64,000 nt of DNA from Syntrophobacterales bacterium (GTDB lineage: Bacteria; Desulfobacterota; Desulfobaccia; Desulfobaccales; 0-14-0-80-60-11): assembly GCA_020060385.1 (NCBI GenBank), contig JAGVAH010000071.1, positions 18,797 through 82,796 of the forward strand, in the 5' to 3' direction. This document shows positions 8,593 to 17,499 of this stretch, piece by piece (the first letter of the stretch is position 1; each line of letters opens with the position of its first letter). The translations under genes and the position numbers were made by a program. The notes beneath the pieces are model-generated. The model saw only the letters and a list, made by a program, of their open reading frames with translations, did no database searches and was not told the origin of the DNA.

Positions 8593-9891
8593 CTAAGCCG
8601 CGTAACCGCTCACCTTATTCTGCACCCGGGCGATGACGGAGCCGTAGGTGTCGTCTTCCAGGACCGCGAATTCCACTTCTTCCCCCAGGCGGCGCTGGGA
8701 GACCTTTACCGGTGCGGACAAGACCGCCACCCGGGGAAAGATCAACTCCACCTGGTAATTGAGTCCCGACTCGAACTCCGGCCCCAGGGCCAGGAGGTGG
8801 ATTGCCAGGGTGTCGTTGTCCCGGAGATGTTGGGCCAGGAGAAAATCCCGGAAGTCCCGGTCGAATTCCAGTTTCTGCTCCCGCCCGGACCTAAAGACCC
8901 GGTTGGCGTAAGTTACGCCTGCTCCCGGAGTGCGTTCCGGAGTCAGGTTGTTGGTGCAGGTCCAACTCAGGCGGCGCAGTTCCGCGGCCCACTGGTATCC
9001 CCCCAAGATGGCGCTGCCGTCCCAGCGTCCCCCTATATTCACGGCCACCTGGCTCACCTTCAGGGGCGGCTCTTCCACCCGGGAAGGAAACAGCATCCAG
9101 CCGCTCTCCGGGGGCAGGTAATAAACCCTAAAAGTGGTAGCCGTGGCGCTGCTCCCCGGCGGGGTAATGGTGATCACCGCCGGCGCAGCCCCGGAGACCG
9201 CGCTGTAGGCCACCTCTTCCCAGGCCTGGCTCTCCGGGTTGAGCACCTGCACGGCCTGGAGGTTGCTCAATCTCTCGGCCGCGGTGTCCCCGGCCACGCC
9301 GTGGGCCGCCAGGGTCAGGGAGCCGGCATTGAAGGCTGCGGAGATGTCCTCCACCTCCGTGTTGTCGCTGATTTTGCCGGTGCCCTTTACCGTGGCGCTG
9401 ATCTTGGCCCAGCCGTCTTTGGGGAACTCAGCCTTGACCTGATCCAGGAAGCAGGAGGCAAAGCGCCGTTTCAGCACCTGGCGGCCAAAGCGCATGGCCG
9501 CGGTGAAACTGGGGTTGGACCGGGCCGGGTCCACTTCCCCGGACCGGGGTTGGAGGAGGTGGCGATAGCCGCTGCTCCCCTGGGCGGTGGTTTGCACCTG
9601 GCCCAGGGCATAGGCCAGCAGGAAGGCGAAATGCTGGGGCTGCGCCCGGGAGAAGGTGAGGGTGCCTTTCACGGTCCCCCCCAAATCATAGACGCGGTCC
9701 GCCTCCTCCTTGCCGGTCATCTCCTCCCGGTTGGCAGCCTTCAGACCCCGGTAATTGAGGAGGCTGCTCAGATCCGCCAGCAGCAGGGTGTCCAGTTCCT
9801 GTTCGGAGTTAATTGCGGTTTCCTGGTGCTGCGCCGAGACTGCCAACAGATTGTGGGTGGCCAGAAAGTTCCGGATGGACCGGGTCATCAT
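8593..9891 (-). CDS. Phage tail tube-like protein (432 aa)
   Basis: Synteny (after gp37-like ORF, before chaperones) and beta-rich sequence. Confidence 0.5.
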   Translation of the reverse strand: MMTRSIRNFLATHNLLAVSAQHQETAINSEQELDTLLLADLSSLLNYRGLKAANREEMTGKEEADRVYDLGGTVKGTLTFSRAQPQHFAFLLAYALGQVQTTAQGSSGYRHLLQPRSGEVDPARSNPSFTAAMRFGRQVLKRRFASCFLDQVKAEFPKDGWAKISATVKGTGKISDNTEVEDISAAFNAGSLTLAAHGVAGDTAAERLSNLQAVQVLNPESQAWEEVAYSAVSGAAPAVITITPPGSSATATTFRVYYLPPESGWMLFPSRVEEPPLKVSQVAVNIGGRWDGSAILGGYQWAAELRRLSWTCTNNLTPERTPGAGVTYANRVFRSGREQKLEFDRDFRDFLLAQHLRDNDTLAIHLLALGPEFESGLNYQVELIFPRVAVLSAPVKVSQRRLGEEVEFAVLEDDTYGSVIARVQNKVSGYAA

Positions 9892-10039
9892 CCCTTCTCC
9901 TTCAATTATCGCCGTCAGCTTAAAGCTTACAGCTTGCAGCTAAAAAAAATGGCGCTTGGGAAAATCTTCGCTGAAAGCTGAGAGCTGACAGATTTCTATC
10001 CTTACTCGTTAGAATCGCTTTCGTAAGCCTAAGGCGAAC

Positions 10040-10486
10040 TTAGAAGTTTTTCACCAAGCTGGTGCGATATTCGGCCCCGTAAACGGCCAACTCCGGGCTA
10101 GTCAGCCAGGGCTCCTCTTTTTCCAGGGAGAAGGGGGTGATGGCCAGCCCCAGGTCCTGGCGCCACAAAGCCCGGCGCACCCCCTCCAGGATCTGGTAGA
10201 TCCCCCCTTCTTGAGTGCGGGCCTCGGCCTCCCCCCTGAAAGGGCGCACGGCCACCAGGACGACAAAATCCAGGACCAGGTCAGAGGAGCGCATAGCCAC
10301 CCACTCGCCCCGGGTACTTTGCAAGCTGACCAGCACCGCGGGCAGCCGCCGGGCCTGATGCTGCAGGTCCTGCAGCCAGTTGCCCTGATACGAGGCCACG
10401 GTCTGGACCAGGGAGCCCAGCTCGGTTTTAAGGGCCGTAAGCAAAGCCTCCTCCACGACACTCCAGGTGAGATCGGCCATGGGCAA
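10040..10486 (-). CDS. Mu gp37-like (DUF1834-type) protein
   Basis: Length and pattern (LPAVLVSLQSTRGEWVA...VLVAVRPFRGEAEARTQEGGIYQILEGVRRAL); adjacent to gp36-like ORF. Confidence 0.6.
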   Translation of the reverse strand: MPMADLTWSVVEEALLTALKTELGSLVQTVASYQGNWLQDLQHQARRLPAVLVSLQSTRGEWVAMRSSDLVLDFVVLVAVRPFRGEAEARTQEGGIYQILEGVRRALWRQDLGLAITPFSLEKEEPWLTSPELAVYGAEYRTSLVKNF

Positions 10487-10495
10487 CTCCAGGGG

Positions 10496-10933
10496 CTACC
10501 ACTCTCCCAGGGTGCGCCGGGAGAAAAGGCGGGGGTTGCTGTCCATCTCCGGGGCTTCCCGGGCCGCAGCGGGGGGCTCGCCGCCGCTGCCCGCCAGGGT
10601 TGCCTGGCCCCCGGCCACTTGTTTCAGGAAGGCCAGGGCGTCCCTGTACTTCTGCTGCCAGACCTCCGGGGCGACACTGCGCCGGCTGTAAAGATGGTAA
10701 AGGGCCAGGTCCGCGGACAGGGTCTTCACCCGCTCCGGCACCGGCGCCAGGGGCACGGTATAACGCAGGCCGCAGGCCGCGTCGATTTCCGCGTCCGCCC
10801 GGCTGATGGCCTCCGCCACCACCTGGGCGTCGGGGACCTCCCCGGACTCCGCGGTCAAGGCCGCCAGTTCGGCCTGGGAAATCATGGCGAGCAGATCGTC
10901 TTGGGTTGCATAGGCCATTACTTCTTCTCCCAA
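10496..10933 (-). CDS. Mu gp36-like (DUF1320-type) head-tail connector
   Basis: MAYATQDDLLAMISQAELAALTAESG...VAEAISRADAEIDAACGLRYTVPLAPVPERVKTLSADLALYHLY is a characteristic gp36 pattern; probable start is the internal MAYATQ. Confidence 0.75.
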   Translation of the reverse strand: MGEEVMAYATQDDLLAMISQAELAALTAESGEVPDAQVVAEAISRADAEIDAACGLRYTVPLAPVPERVKTLSADLALYHLYSRRSVAPEVWQQKYRDALAFLKQVAGGQATLAGSGGEPPAAAREAPEMDSNPRLFSRRTLGEW

Positions 10934-10962
10934 TATTTGATCATGGTTTTGCCGTTTGGACT

Positions 10963-11304
10963 CTAAGCCGTGATGGCCCGCTCAATGCTCACCGCCAGGT
11001 CGCCGCTCTTTTCCACGGTGACCGGGGCCGCGCCCGGAAAGATGACCTTCAACTCCCCCACATAAGGCCCGGGAGTCTGATTGGTATCGGTGTCCCCAAG
11101 AAATACGGAGACGATGCCCTGGCCTGCCTGGCCCAGGTTAAAATCGTCATGTTCTTTCGAGAAGACGTAATTTTCCCCTTTGGGCGCCTTTACCCCCAGG
11201 AAAAAGGTGCATCCGTCCAGATTCACGGCCGCGCCGCTCGTATCGGTCACCGTCAGAGTGAGCAGCTTGGCCTCCCCTTGTTTGAGGGTGATGGTCTCAG
11301 CCAT
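10963..11304 (-). CDS. Phage structural protein, BppU-like/upper baseplate-like (113 aa)
   Basis: MAETITLKQGEAKLLTLTVTDTSGAAVNLDGCTFFLGVK...; co-directional within cluster. Confidence 0.4.
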   Translation of the reverse strand: MAETITLKQGEAKLLTLTVTDTSGAAVNLDGCTFFLGVKAPKGENYVFSKEHDDFNLGQAGQGIVSVFLGDTDTNQTPGPYVGELKVIFPGAAPVTVEKSGDLAVSIERAITA

Positions 11305-11584
11305 TGGCAGTCACCTGCAATCTGCGAATTTGGGGAGCTACAGATAAATGGCGGGTATTGACACTCAGAACCAATTTTTGGGGAATCAAAAGACACCAAA
11401 GGGTCCCTAATACCTCTCCTGACGTAATATTCCCCACTCCCTGAATCGTCACCGGCCCAGGATTGATCGTGGGCATTCCCAGGGCCGTGGCACTGGGAAG
11501 AGCGCCGACCCCCAGAAGATATTGGGGATCCACCCCATAAAGCAGCCCGTTGCCAAAGATCTCCCCAGTTCCGAATTTACCCAT
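11297..11584 (-). CDS. Hypothetical phage-cluster protein (95 aa)
   Basis: Open frame overlapping its neighbour by a few nt, co-directional. Confidence 0.45.
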   Translation of the reverse strand: MGKFGTGEIFGNGLLYGVDPQYLLGVGALPSATALGMPTINPGPVTIQGVGNITSGEVLGTLWCLLIPQKLVLSVNTRHLSVAPQIRRLQVTANG

Positions 11585-11801
11585 GTGTATCCTCTGATAG
11601 CCGGGAGCTTCCCTCGCTGCTGAGTAGCTGGTTCAATTCCTGCTGACAGCTCTGCCGCCACTGTGTTAAAAGCTGCACCTGGAAATCGATCCGGGTGATT
11701 CGCTCTTTTAGCAGCTCACAGGTCAAGTCTTTGATCTGCCCGCTTAATTGCTCAATATGCTGATCCTGGTCTCTATTCCCGGTAGCCTTGGGGGGCATCA
11801 T
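11577..11801 (-). CDS. Hypothetical coiled-coil phage-cluster protein (74 aa)
   Basis: Heptad-like sequence QHIEQLSGQIKDLTCELLKERITRIDFQVQLLTQWRQSCQQELNQLL. Confidence 0.45.
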   Translation of the reverse strand: MMPPKATGNRDQDQHIEQLSGQIKDLTCELLKERITRIDFQVQLLTQWRQSCQQELNQLLSSEGSSRLSEDTHG

Positions 11802-11808
11802 CTGTTTC

Positions 11809-12852
11809 CTAACTTAAGGATATTGACGCGGTCTTCACGGTGCCGTCATTCTGTTTGGCCTTAAACATGACTTTGGCCGCGCCATTGGTCTTGTCAAACC
11901 ACCAGGCGCATTCCCCCGCGGCCAAATCCCCATCTGCCGGGGCCGAATTGAGGGTGTTAAAAATACCGATTCCCCGGAGATAGCCGTTCACCTCCAATTT
12001 TTTGCCCGGGCTCGTTGTGCCGATGCCGACGTTGCCGCTGTTATCAATCGTTACTGCTTGGTTTGAACCCGTGGTGCCAAGCCAAAAAGGCAGACTATTA
12101 GCCCCCCGGAGGTAACCTCCTGTGACGGCAGTTCCATCCGCCCTATATCCGCCAATGACATAGCCGTATCCAGACCTGCCGAGATAAAACAGAGGATGTT
12201 CTCCTGCCGTCACTGAGGCATCTTCCAGGCTTAACCGGTATATTGGACTTGTTGTGCCGATGCCGACATTGCCCGCCGCATCCACGGTCACCGCCTCGGG
12301 GCTGCCGTCTGAGGCCCAGAGTTTGCTATGCTTGTGGCCGGGGTCCTGGGCCCCAATCCACTCATCATAACGCACCGCCTCCCCGGTCCCGGAGGCCGCG
12401 GCCAACCCTGTAAACTTATGACTATTCATGGCGATATTGCCGGCCATGGTGCCCCCGGCCAGGGGCAACATCAGATCCACATAGGCTTTCCGGGCCAACT
12501 GATTGCCGGTGGTGGGATTGTTGGCAGGACCCAAAGGTATGCTGGTGAAGGTCTTGACCCCGGCGATGCTCTGATCCCCGCTCTTGGCCACTAAGCCCGC
12601 GGCCTCCGCGGTTCCCGGGATCCAAGCTCCTGCCGCCTTATAAAACACATCCCCATCATTACCGCCAGTAAAGGACCCGGCGGTGTGTTTATGACCAGGG
12701 TTGATGCTGCCTGTATTTTTCAATAGATAGTCGAGGGAGGTCACCACTGCGGAGTTGTCTATTCCCACTTTGGCTTCCAGGTTGTTGAGATGGGCGGCCA
12801 CAATTTCCGTAACGCCGTCAACGGCATTGCTTAATTCTGCTGGGAAAGACAT
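11809..12852 (-). CDS. Phage tail fibre-like protein with repeated GNVGIGTTSP motif
   Basis: Repeated 'VDAAGNVGIGTTSP' / 'IDNSGNVGIGTTSP'; 'PLAGGTMAGNIAMNSHKFTGLAAA' tail-fibre signature. Confidence 0.8.
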   Translation of the reverse strand: MSFPAELSNAVDGVTEIVAAHLNNLEAKVGIDNSAVVTSLDYLLKNTGSINPGHKHTAGSFTGGNDGDVFYKAAGAWIPGTAEAAGLVAKSGDQSIAGVKTFTSIPLGPANNPTTGNQLARKAYVDLMLPLAGGTMAGNIAMNSHKFTGLAAASGTGEAVRYDEWIGAQDPGHKHSKLWASDGSPEAVTVDAAGNVGIGTTSPIYRLSLEDASVTAGEHPLFYLGRSGYGYVIGGYRADGTAVTGGYLRGANSLPFWLGTTGSNQAVTIDNSGNVGIGTTSPGKKLEVNGYLRGIGIFNTLNSAPADGDLAAGECAWWFDKTNGAAKVMFKAKQNDGTVKTASISLS

Positions 12853-12867
12853 GGTAGAGGAGCCCCC

Positions 12868-13275
12868 TTACAGCTTGAAGATTTTGTTGGCCCCATCATC
12901 CCAGGCCACGTTGATATCCCCGCCGTTGGGGGTTACCGGCAGACCGGTGGCGGTGTCGATATAAGCGATGAGCCGGGAGGTGCTCTCAGAGCCGGTGTCC
13001 TGATAAATCACCAGGGCCTCTACGGGGTCGCCGCTCACTGCGGCAAAGGTGAAATCCGCGGCGTCGGCCACCCCAGCGGCCGCCGTCTTACTGGTGAACC
13101 CGTCGCTGGTGGCCACCCGCGCGGCTGTGGGGATATCGCTCAGAAATTGGTGGGTGGCCAGGTTGACGGTGTAGTCCGCGGCATCAATGAGCACCGCCTT
13201 GACCACGTCCGTATCCCAATGGATCTGGCCCGTCAGGAAACCTTCCCGGCCTTTATCGTATAAGGCATTGGCCAT
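12868..13275 (-). CDS. Phage structural protein (135 aa)
   Basis: MANALYDKGREGFLTGQIHWDTDVVKAVLIDAADYTVNLATHQFLSDI pattern common in phage minor structural proteins. Confidence 0.6.
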   Translation of the reverse strand: MANALYDKGREGFLTGQIHWDTDVVKAVLIDAADYTVNLATHQFLSDIPTAARVATSDGFTSKTAAAGVADAADFTFAAVSGDPVEALVIYQDTGSESTSRLIAYIDTATGLPVTPNGGDINVAWDDGANKIFKL

Positions 13276-13341
13276 CAGGGGCTCTCCTTGCGCCTTTGCG
13301 TAAAATTAATAATCTCACGCAAAGACGCCAAGACCGCTAAG

Positions 13342-14238
13342 TTACGCCAACTCCGGCACCACCAACAGGTCCGCAGTGCCCTGCCAGACATTGGATCTGC
13401 TGCCGCCGCTGGTTGGGTCGCCGATGATAAACTGGGCCTGGAGAATCTCCCGGGCCGACGCCTCCAGGCCCGGGGGCACCACCATCAGGTTGGGTTTAAT
13501 TCCCAAGGGCCTCCCTTCGGCATTGGTCAGGGACATCATCGCCGCCCGGGTGCTGGCGTAGTTGGCCGCGGTGAGGTCCTGCTTGGAGGCGTAGGCCAAC
13601 TGCCAAAGGCCGTAAGCCGACGCTCCCCGGTAGTCCACGCCGTAGCGGAATTTCTTGCGCATGAAGGCGTGCTCGTCGTCGGGCCGGTCCATGCGCACCA
13701 GCTCCACGCCCCGCCGTAGCTGAAAGATAAAGGGTTTGACGGCCCGGGAGGTGTCCAGCAGATACCAGGCGGTGCCGGACCCCCCGGCGGTATTGGCGGC
13801 GGTGCCGGCCCCCACCGGGTGGTCGGTGTCAAAGAAATATTGGCCGTCATAGCAGGTGCTGGCGAACGCGTCTTTAAGCAGATCGGCGATCAGCTTTTCC
13901 GGGTGTTTCCGGGCTTCCTGGGCCAGGGCGGCGACAATGGGGTTATAAAAACCCAGTTGCTCGTCTTCGATGTCGTTCCGCTCCACTTCGATGGTGGCCT
14001 CCCAGTCCTTGCTCTCAATCTGGTAGGCCTTGGGCTCCAAAGAGCTGATCTGCCGGTCTCCCAGCCATTCCCGGACCATGGGAAAATCCAGCAGAAATTT
14101 GTAATCCATGATCCGGGTGTTGGCCGGCACGGTCATGGCCACCCGCTCGTACCAGGTCTCGGTCTCCTGGAACGCGGCGTTGAAGACCGCGGTAAACGCG
14201 GTGTATAGTCTCGCTAAAGCCTCGGCATTGACAATCAT
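13342..14238 (-). CDS. Major capsid protein, Mu gpT-like
   Basis: MIVNAEALARLYTAFTAVFNAAF...MTVPANTRIMDYKFLLDFPMVREWLGDRQISSLEPKAYQIESKDWEATIEVERNDIEDEQLGFYNP is the gpT pattern. Confidence 0.85.
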   Translation of the reverse strand: MIVNAEALARLYTAFTAVFNAAFQETETWYERVAMTVPANTRIMDYKFLLDFPMVREWLGDRQISSLEPKAYQIESKDWEATIEVERNDIEDEQLGFYNPIVAALAQEARKHPEKLIADLLKDAFASTCYDGQYFFDTDHPVGAGTAANTAGGSGTAWYLLDTSRAVKPFIFQLRRGVELVRMDRPDDEHAFMRKKFRYGVDYRGASAYGLWQLAYASKQDLTAANYASTRAAMMSLTNAEGRPLGIKPNLMVVPPGLEASAREILQAQFIIGDPTSGGSRSNVWQGTADLLVVPELA

Positions 14239-14253
14239 CAGTCAGCTCCTCCT

Positions 14254-14661
14254 TTACCTGGCGATGTCGATCCAGCCCTTGGTGGCGGACCCGTACTTGA
14301 CCAAAACCCCAACTTTGATGTCATTGGTGGGGCCGGCCGCGTCATCGAAGGTGTGGTCGTCCACCGCATACATGGGATCGCCCACCATGGCCTGGGTGAT
14401 GCTGGTGGCGTCGAATTCAAATATGCCGTGCCGCCGCACCCGCACGCTCTTGGCCCCATTCGCGCCCCCGGTGTTGTCCACCTGTTCCAGGGCCACGCCC
14501 ACCAGGCGGTAGCCGCTGGTATCGGCCGCAGGCGCGGCAAAGCCGTTGGCGTTGGCGCACACCAGGGAACCCGCGTAGATTTTCACGGCCGCGGCCACGG
14601 AGTAAGCCACTTCGATGCCTTCCCGGTAGGGTGTGGCCCGGTCTTTAGTCAGCGCTGCCAT
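14254..14661 (-). CDS. Capsid decoration-like protein (135 aa)
   Basis: Position between protease and capsid genes; sequence like DUF2190-type decoration proteins. Confidence 0.5.
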   Translation of the reverse strand: MAALTKDRATPYREGIEVAYSVAAAVKIYAGSLVCANANGFAAPAADTSGYRLVGVALEQVDNTGGANGAKSVRVRRHGIFEFDATSITQAMVGDPMYAVDDHTFDDAAGPTNDIKVGVLVKYGSATKGWIDIAR

Positions 14662-14679
14662 AATTTCTCACCTCCCCAT

Positions 14680-15693
14680 TTAATGGGCCCGGTCGGTCCG
14701 GGCCTTGGCTTGAAGATATTGCTCCGGGGCAAGATTCAGGGAGCGGCAGAGGGCCAGTTCTTCCGGCTGCAGATGGCCCGGAGCCTGGAGGTCCTGCCGC
14801 ACCTTCAGTTCCATCCTGGTGGGCACCAGTTGGGGGGCCCGGGCCACAAAGGTCTGGAAGCCCCCGGGGTCCTGGCGGTAATATTCCAGGGCCCAGGATT
14901 TCTGGGCCGGCGCGATCTTGCCCGCCTTCATGGCCTCTTCCACAACCCGGGCCGTGGTCTCGGCCGCGGCCTGGGATTTTTGGGTGCGCAGCTCCTCCTC
15001 CACCCCTTGGAGCCGGTCCACTTCCATCTGTAGGGCCTTGACAGCTTGCAGAATTTGGGAGGCTGTAGCCTCCTCCGGCAGCTTCAAGGTGGCGGCCAGG
15101 CTCTGCCAGACCTCCAGGACCTTGCCCCAGAGGGTCTGCTCATCCATCTCCGGGGGCAAGCCCATGATCAATTTGAGTTTTTCCACTTCCCCACCCTTTC
15201 TGGTCTTTTTTTCTTGAGTGATGCGTTGCGGCACTGCCACCGCTTCCTTTTCCCCCGGCCGCGCCGGCGCCTCCCATTTGGCCACCAGGGGCGGCAGCCG
15301 TTTGATGGCCGGCACGTTGGTCAACCCCACCTGCAACAGGGCCCGGGGTTTACGGCTCTCCGGGTCCAGTTGCAGCACCGGGGAAAAATAGCGGTACTCC
15401 CGGTTGCGTAAATACTCCCGGGCCTGGGGGGTCCACTCCACCCGGGCCCAGAGACCGTCGGTTCGGGCCTCCAGGTCCTTGATCCAGCCCGCGGCCGGGG
15501 CGGGCCTGCCTTGCAGGGATTGATGTTCATAGTCGATGACCAGATCCACGCCCCGGGAGCGGAAGGCCCCCACCAGTGCAGCCAGGGACTCCGGGTCCAG
15601 TTGCAGGGGGTCCGGCCGGTCCACCAGCTCCACCCGGCCCGCGGGGAGTAAAAGAATCCAGTCTGGCAAGGAATCAATTTCCTGATTTTTCAT
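14680..15693 (-). CDS. Mu I-like protease/scaffold protein
   Basis: LLPAGRVELVDRPDPLQLDPESLAALVGAFRSRGVDLVIDYEHQSLQG...EYRYFSPVLQLD...VGLTNVPAIKRL is the Mu I N-terminal pattern; coiled-coil C-terminal scaffold. Confidence 0.85.
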   Translation of the reverse strand: MKNQEIDSLPDWILLLPAGRVELVDRPDPLQLDPESLAALVGAFRSRGVDLVIDYEHQSLQGRPAPAAGWIKDLEARTDGLWARVEWTPQAREYLRNREYRYFSPVLQLDPESRKPRALLQVGLTNVPAIKRLPPLVAKWEAPARPGEKEAVAVPQRITQEKKTRKGGEVEKLKLIMGLPPEMDEQTLWGKVLEVWQSLAATLKLPEEATASQILQAVKALQMEVDRLQGVEEELRTQKSQAAAETTARVVEEAMKAGKIAPAQKSWALEYYRQDPGGFQTFVARAPQLVPTRMELKVRQDLQAPGHLQPEELALCRSLNLAPEQYLQAKARTDRAH

Positions 15694-15828
15694 GTTTAAT
15701 GGGCCTCTGTATTCCAGTGTTTAATTCCCTAAGTCAGCAATTTTCCTTTTCTAATTCCCCCCTTTTTTTAAAGGGGGGGGTAGGGGGGATTATGAAAAGG
15801 CCGGGCAGCAGGGGGGTTTGCCATTGCC

Positions 15829-16158
15829 TTAATCGCCCGGGGCTGCGGCTGCCTTCACCCCCGCCTCCTGGGCCAGGGCCTTGGCCTCCCGGGCCTGCAA
15901 CTGCAACTGCTCGGTCTGCCCCGGGTCCGGACACCATTGGTGTTGCAGCTCCCCGGCCACCATCAGGGCGGTATCCGCGGCCACCACCGCCCGCCGCAAT
16001 TGGTCATTATTTTGCCATTCCTCCTGGAGCAGCGGCGTGTAGTAGCCCTGCACCGTGTCCAGGGATTGCTGCACCTTCTGGAACAGGCCGGGTTGCTGAC
16101 AACAACCGGCCATGAGGGTCAGGATCAGGCCCAGAGCCCCCAAACTTTTACCCATCAC
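15829..16158 (-). CDS. Small lipoprotein (109 aa) inside the head module
   Basis: Lipobox MMGKSLGALGLILTLMAGCC followed by helical region. Confidence 0.6.
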   Translation of the reverse strand: MMGKSLGALGLILTLMAGCCQQPGLFQKVQQSLDTVQGYYTPLLQEEWQNNDQLRRAVVAADTALMVAGELQHQWCPDPGQTEQLQLQAREAKALAQEAGVKAAAAPGD

Positions 16159-17468
16159 TTGCCTCCTTTCCTAGTTTGGTTCTCCCCGTCCCGGGGCAGG
16201 GGGATGCCGAAGCGCTCCGCCACCTGGTCCCCCCGCAGGGGCACGCCGATTTCCTTTAAATTACGGTAGACTTCGGACAGGGCCTTGAGGTCTTCTTCTT
16301 CCGCCAGTTTGAAGCGGAACCAGGGACAGGGCCGGTCCCAGCCGAAATTGAAGCCCACCAGGGGCCGGAGCAACTGTTCCCGCAGGGTCACCGCCAGGGT
16401 CTGGGCGTCGGCCTCCACCAGGTCCCGGCGCACCTGGGCGTGGACCCGGGCCGCGCTGTAGGTGCCGGTGGCCCCCGCGGTGTCGGTGGTCAGGGTCTGC
16501 CCCAAAATCGCCTTGGACATCTCCCGGTTGCAAAACTCCGCCAACACCTGGTAGGGATTGGCATTGCCGGAGAGCCGGGACGCGGCCTCCACGAATTCGA
16601 TCTCCGTGCTTTTGCTGATGATCCCCGCGGCGTCGGAGCCCAGGCTGCGGATGGCCCGGACCAGAGCCTCCCGGTCCGCGGCCGAGGCCGTGGGGTCGTA
16701 TTTCCCCAGGCGCAGGGGCATGCCGAAGACTTCATTGAACGCGGCCCAATCCTTCAGCGCGTAATTCTTCAGGAGATACATCCAGGCCACCACCCGGAGC
16801 ACCCCGGCCCGGGGCGCGTGGCCGCTCCGGGCCTTGAACCGGTGGTAGATCACTTTCCAGGGGGGCGGTTCCTCTCCCTGCCAGGGGGCCCCCGGGGTGA
16901 GGAGCCGGGGTTTCAAGTCCTGGATAAAGGTCACCCGCTTCTGGGGCAGCCACCTGAGTTCCATGACCCGGGCCTGGCCTCCTGCCACCTCCCAGATGAT
17001 TTCTGAGAGGGCAAAGCCCTTGCCGATGGCGTCCAACAGATCCAGGAGGGCCCCCTCGAAGTCCGGCAGGGCGTCCAGCACATCCTGGACAAAGGCGGCG
17101 ATGCGCTCATCCTCCCGGGTCTTGGCATAGGGCAGCAATTCGTAGTCCAGGCTCAACACCGCCATCTTCCGGGTCTGGAGCAGGGAGGCCAGGTGCGCGT
17201 CCTTTTCTTCCATTTCCTCGAACAGCTCCATCTGCCGGTGGACGTCCCCCTGGTCCGCCAGGCGGAAGATTTCCGCCAGCCGCTCCGGGGTAAGCCCGGC
17301 GCTGGGATAGGTGCTCCAGCGTTCCGCCAGGCTGACTGCGGCCAGCTCCCGGGTCTCCGGCTTGGCCTGGGGTTTAAAGACCCTGCCGAATAAATCCTTC
17401 AGCCCCATTTTTTCTCCTGTTAGCAGTAGGGTGGGCATTGCCCACCGATTCCTTGGAGCAGCCAGCAA
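16155..17468 (-). CDS. Portal protein, Mu gp29-like (DUF935)
   Basis: DAHLASLLQTRKMAVLSLDYEL...GKGFALSEIIWEVAGG...VFGMPLRLGKYDPTASAADREALVRAIRSLGSDAAGIISKSTEIEFVEA...ILGQTLTTD. Confidence 0.85.
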   Translation of the reverse strand: MLAAPRNRWAMPTLLLTGEKMGLKDLFGRVFKPQAKPETRELAAVSLAERWSTYPSAGLTPERLAEIFRLADQGDVHRQMELFEEMEEKDAHLASLLQTRKMAVLSLDYELLPYAKTREDERIAAFVQDVLDALPDFEGALLDLLDAIGKGFALSEIIWEVAGGQARVMELRWLPQKRVTFIQDLKPRLLTPGAPWQGEEPPPWKVIYHRFKARSGHAPRAGVLRVVAWMYLLKNYALKDWAAFNEVFGMPLRLGKYDPTASAADREALVRAIRSLGSDAAGIISKSTEIEFVEAASRLSGNANPYQVLAEFCNREMSKAILGQTLTTDTAGATGTYSAARVHAQVRRDLVEADAQTLAVTLREQLLRPLVGFNFGWDRPCPWFRFKLAEEEDLKALSEVYRNLKEIGVPLRGDQVAERFGIPLPRDGENQTRKGGK

Positions 17469-17499
17469 CTGCTCACTGCTTACTGCTCACTGCTCACTT

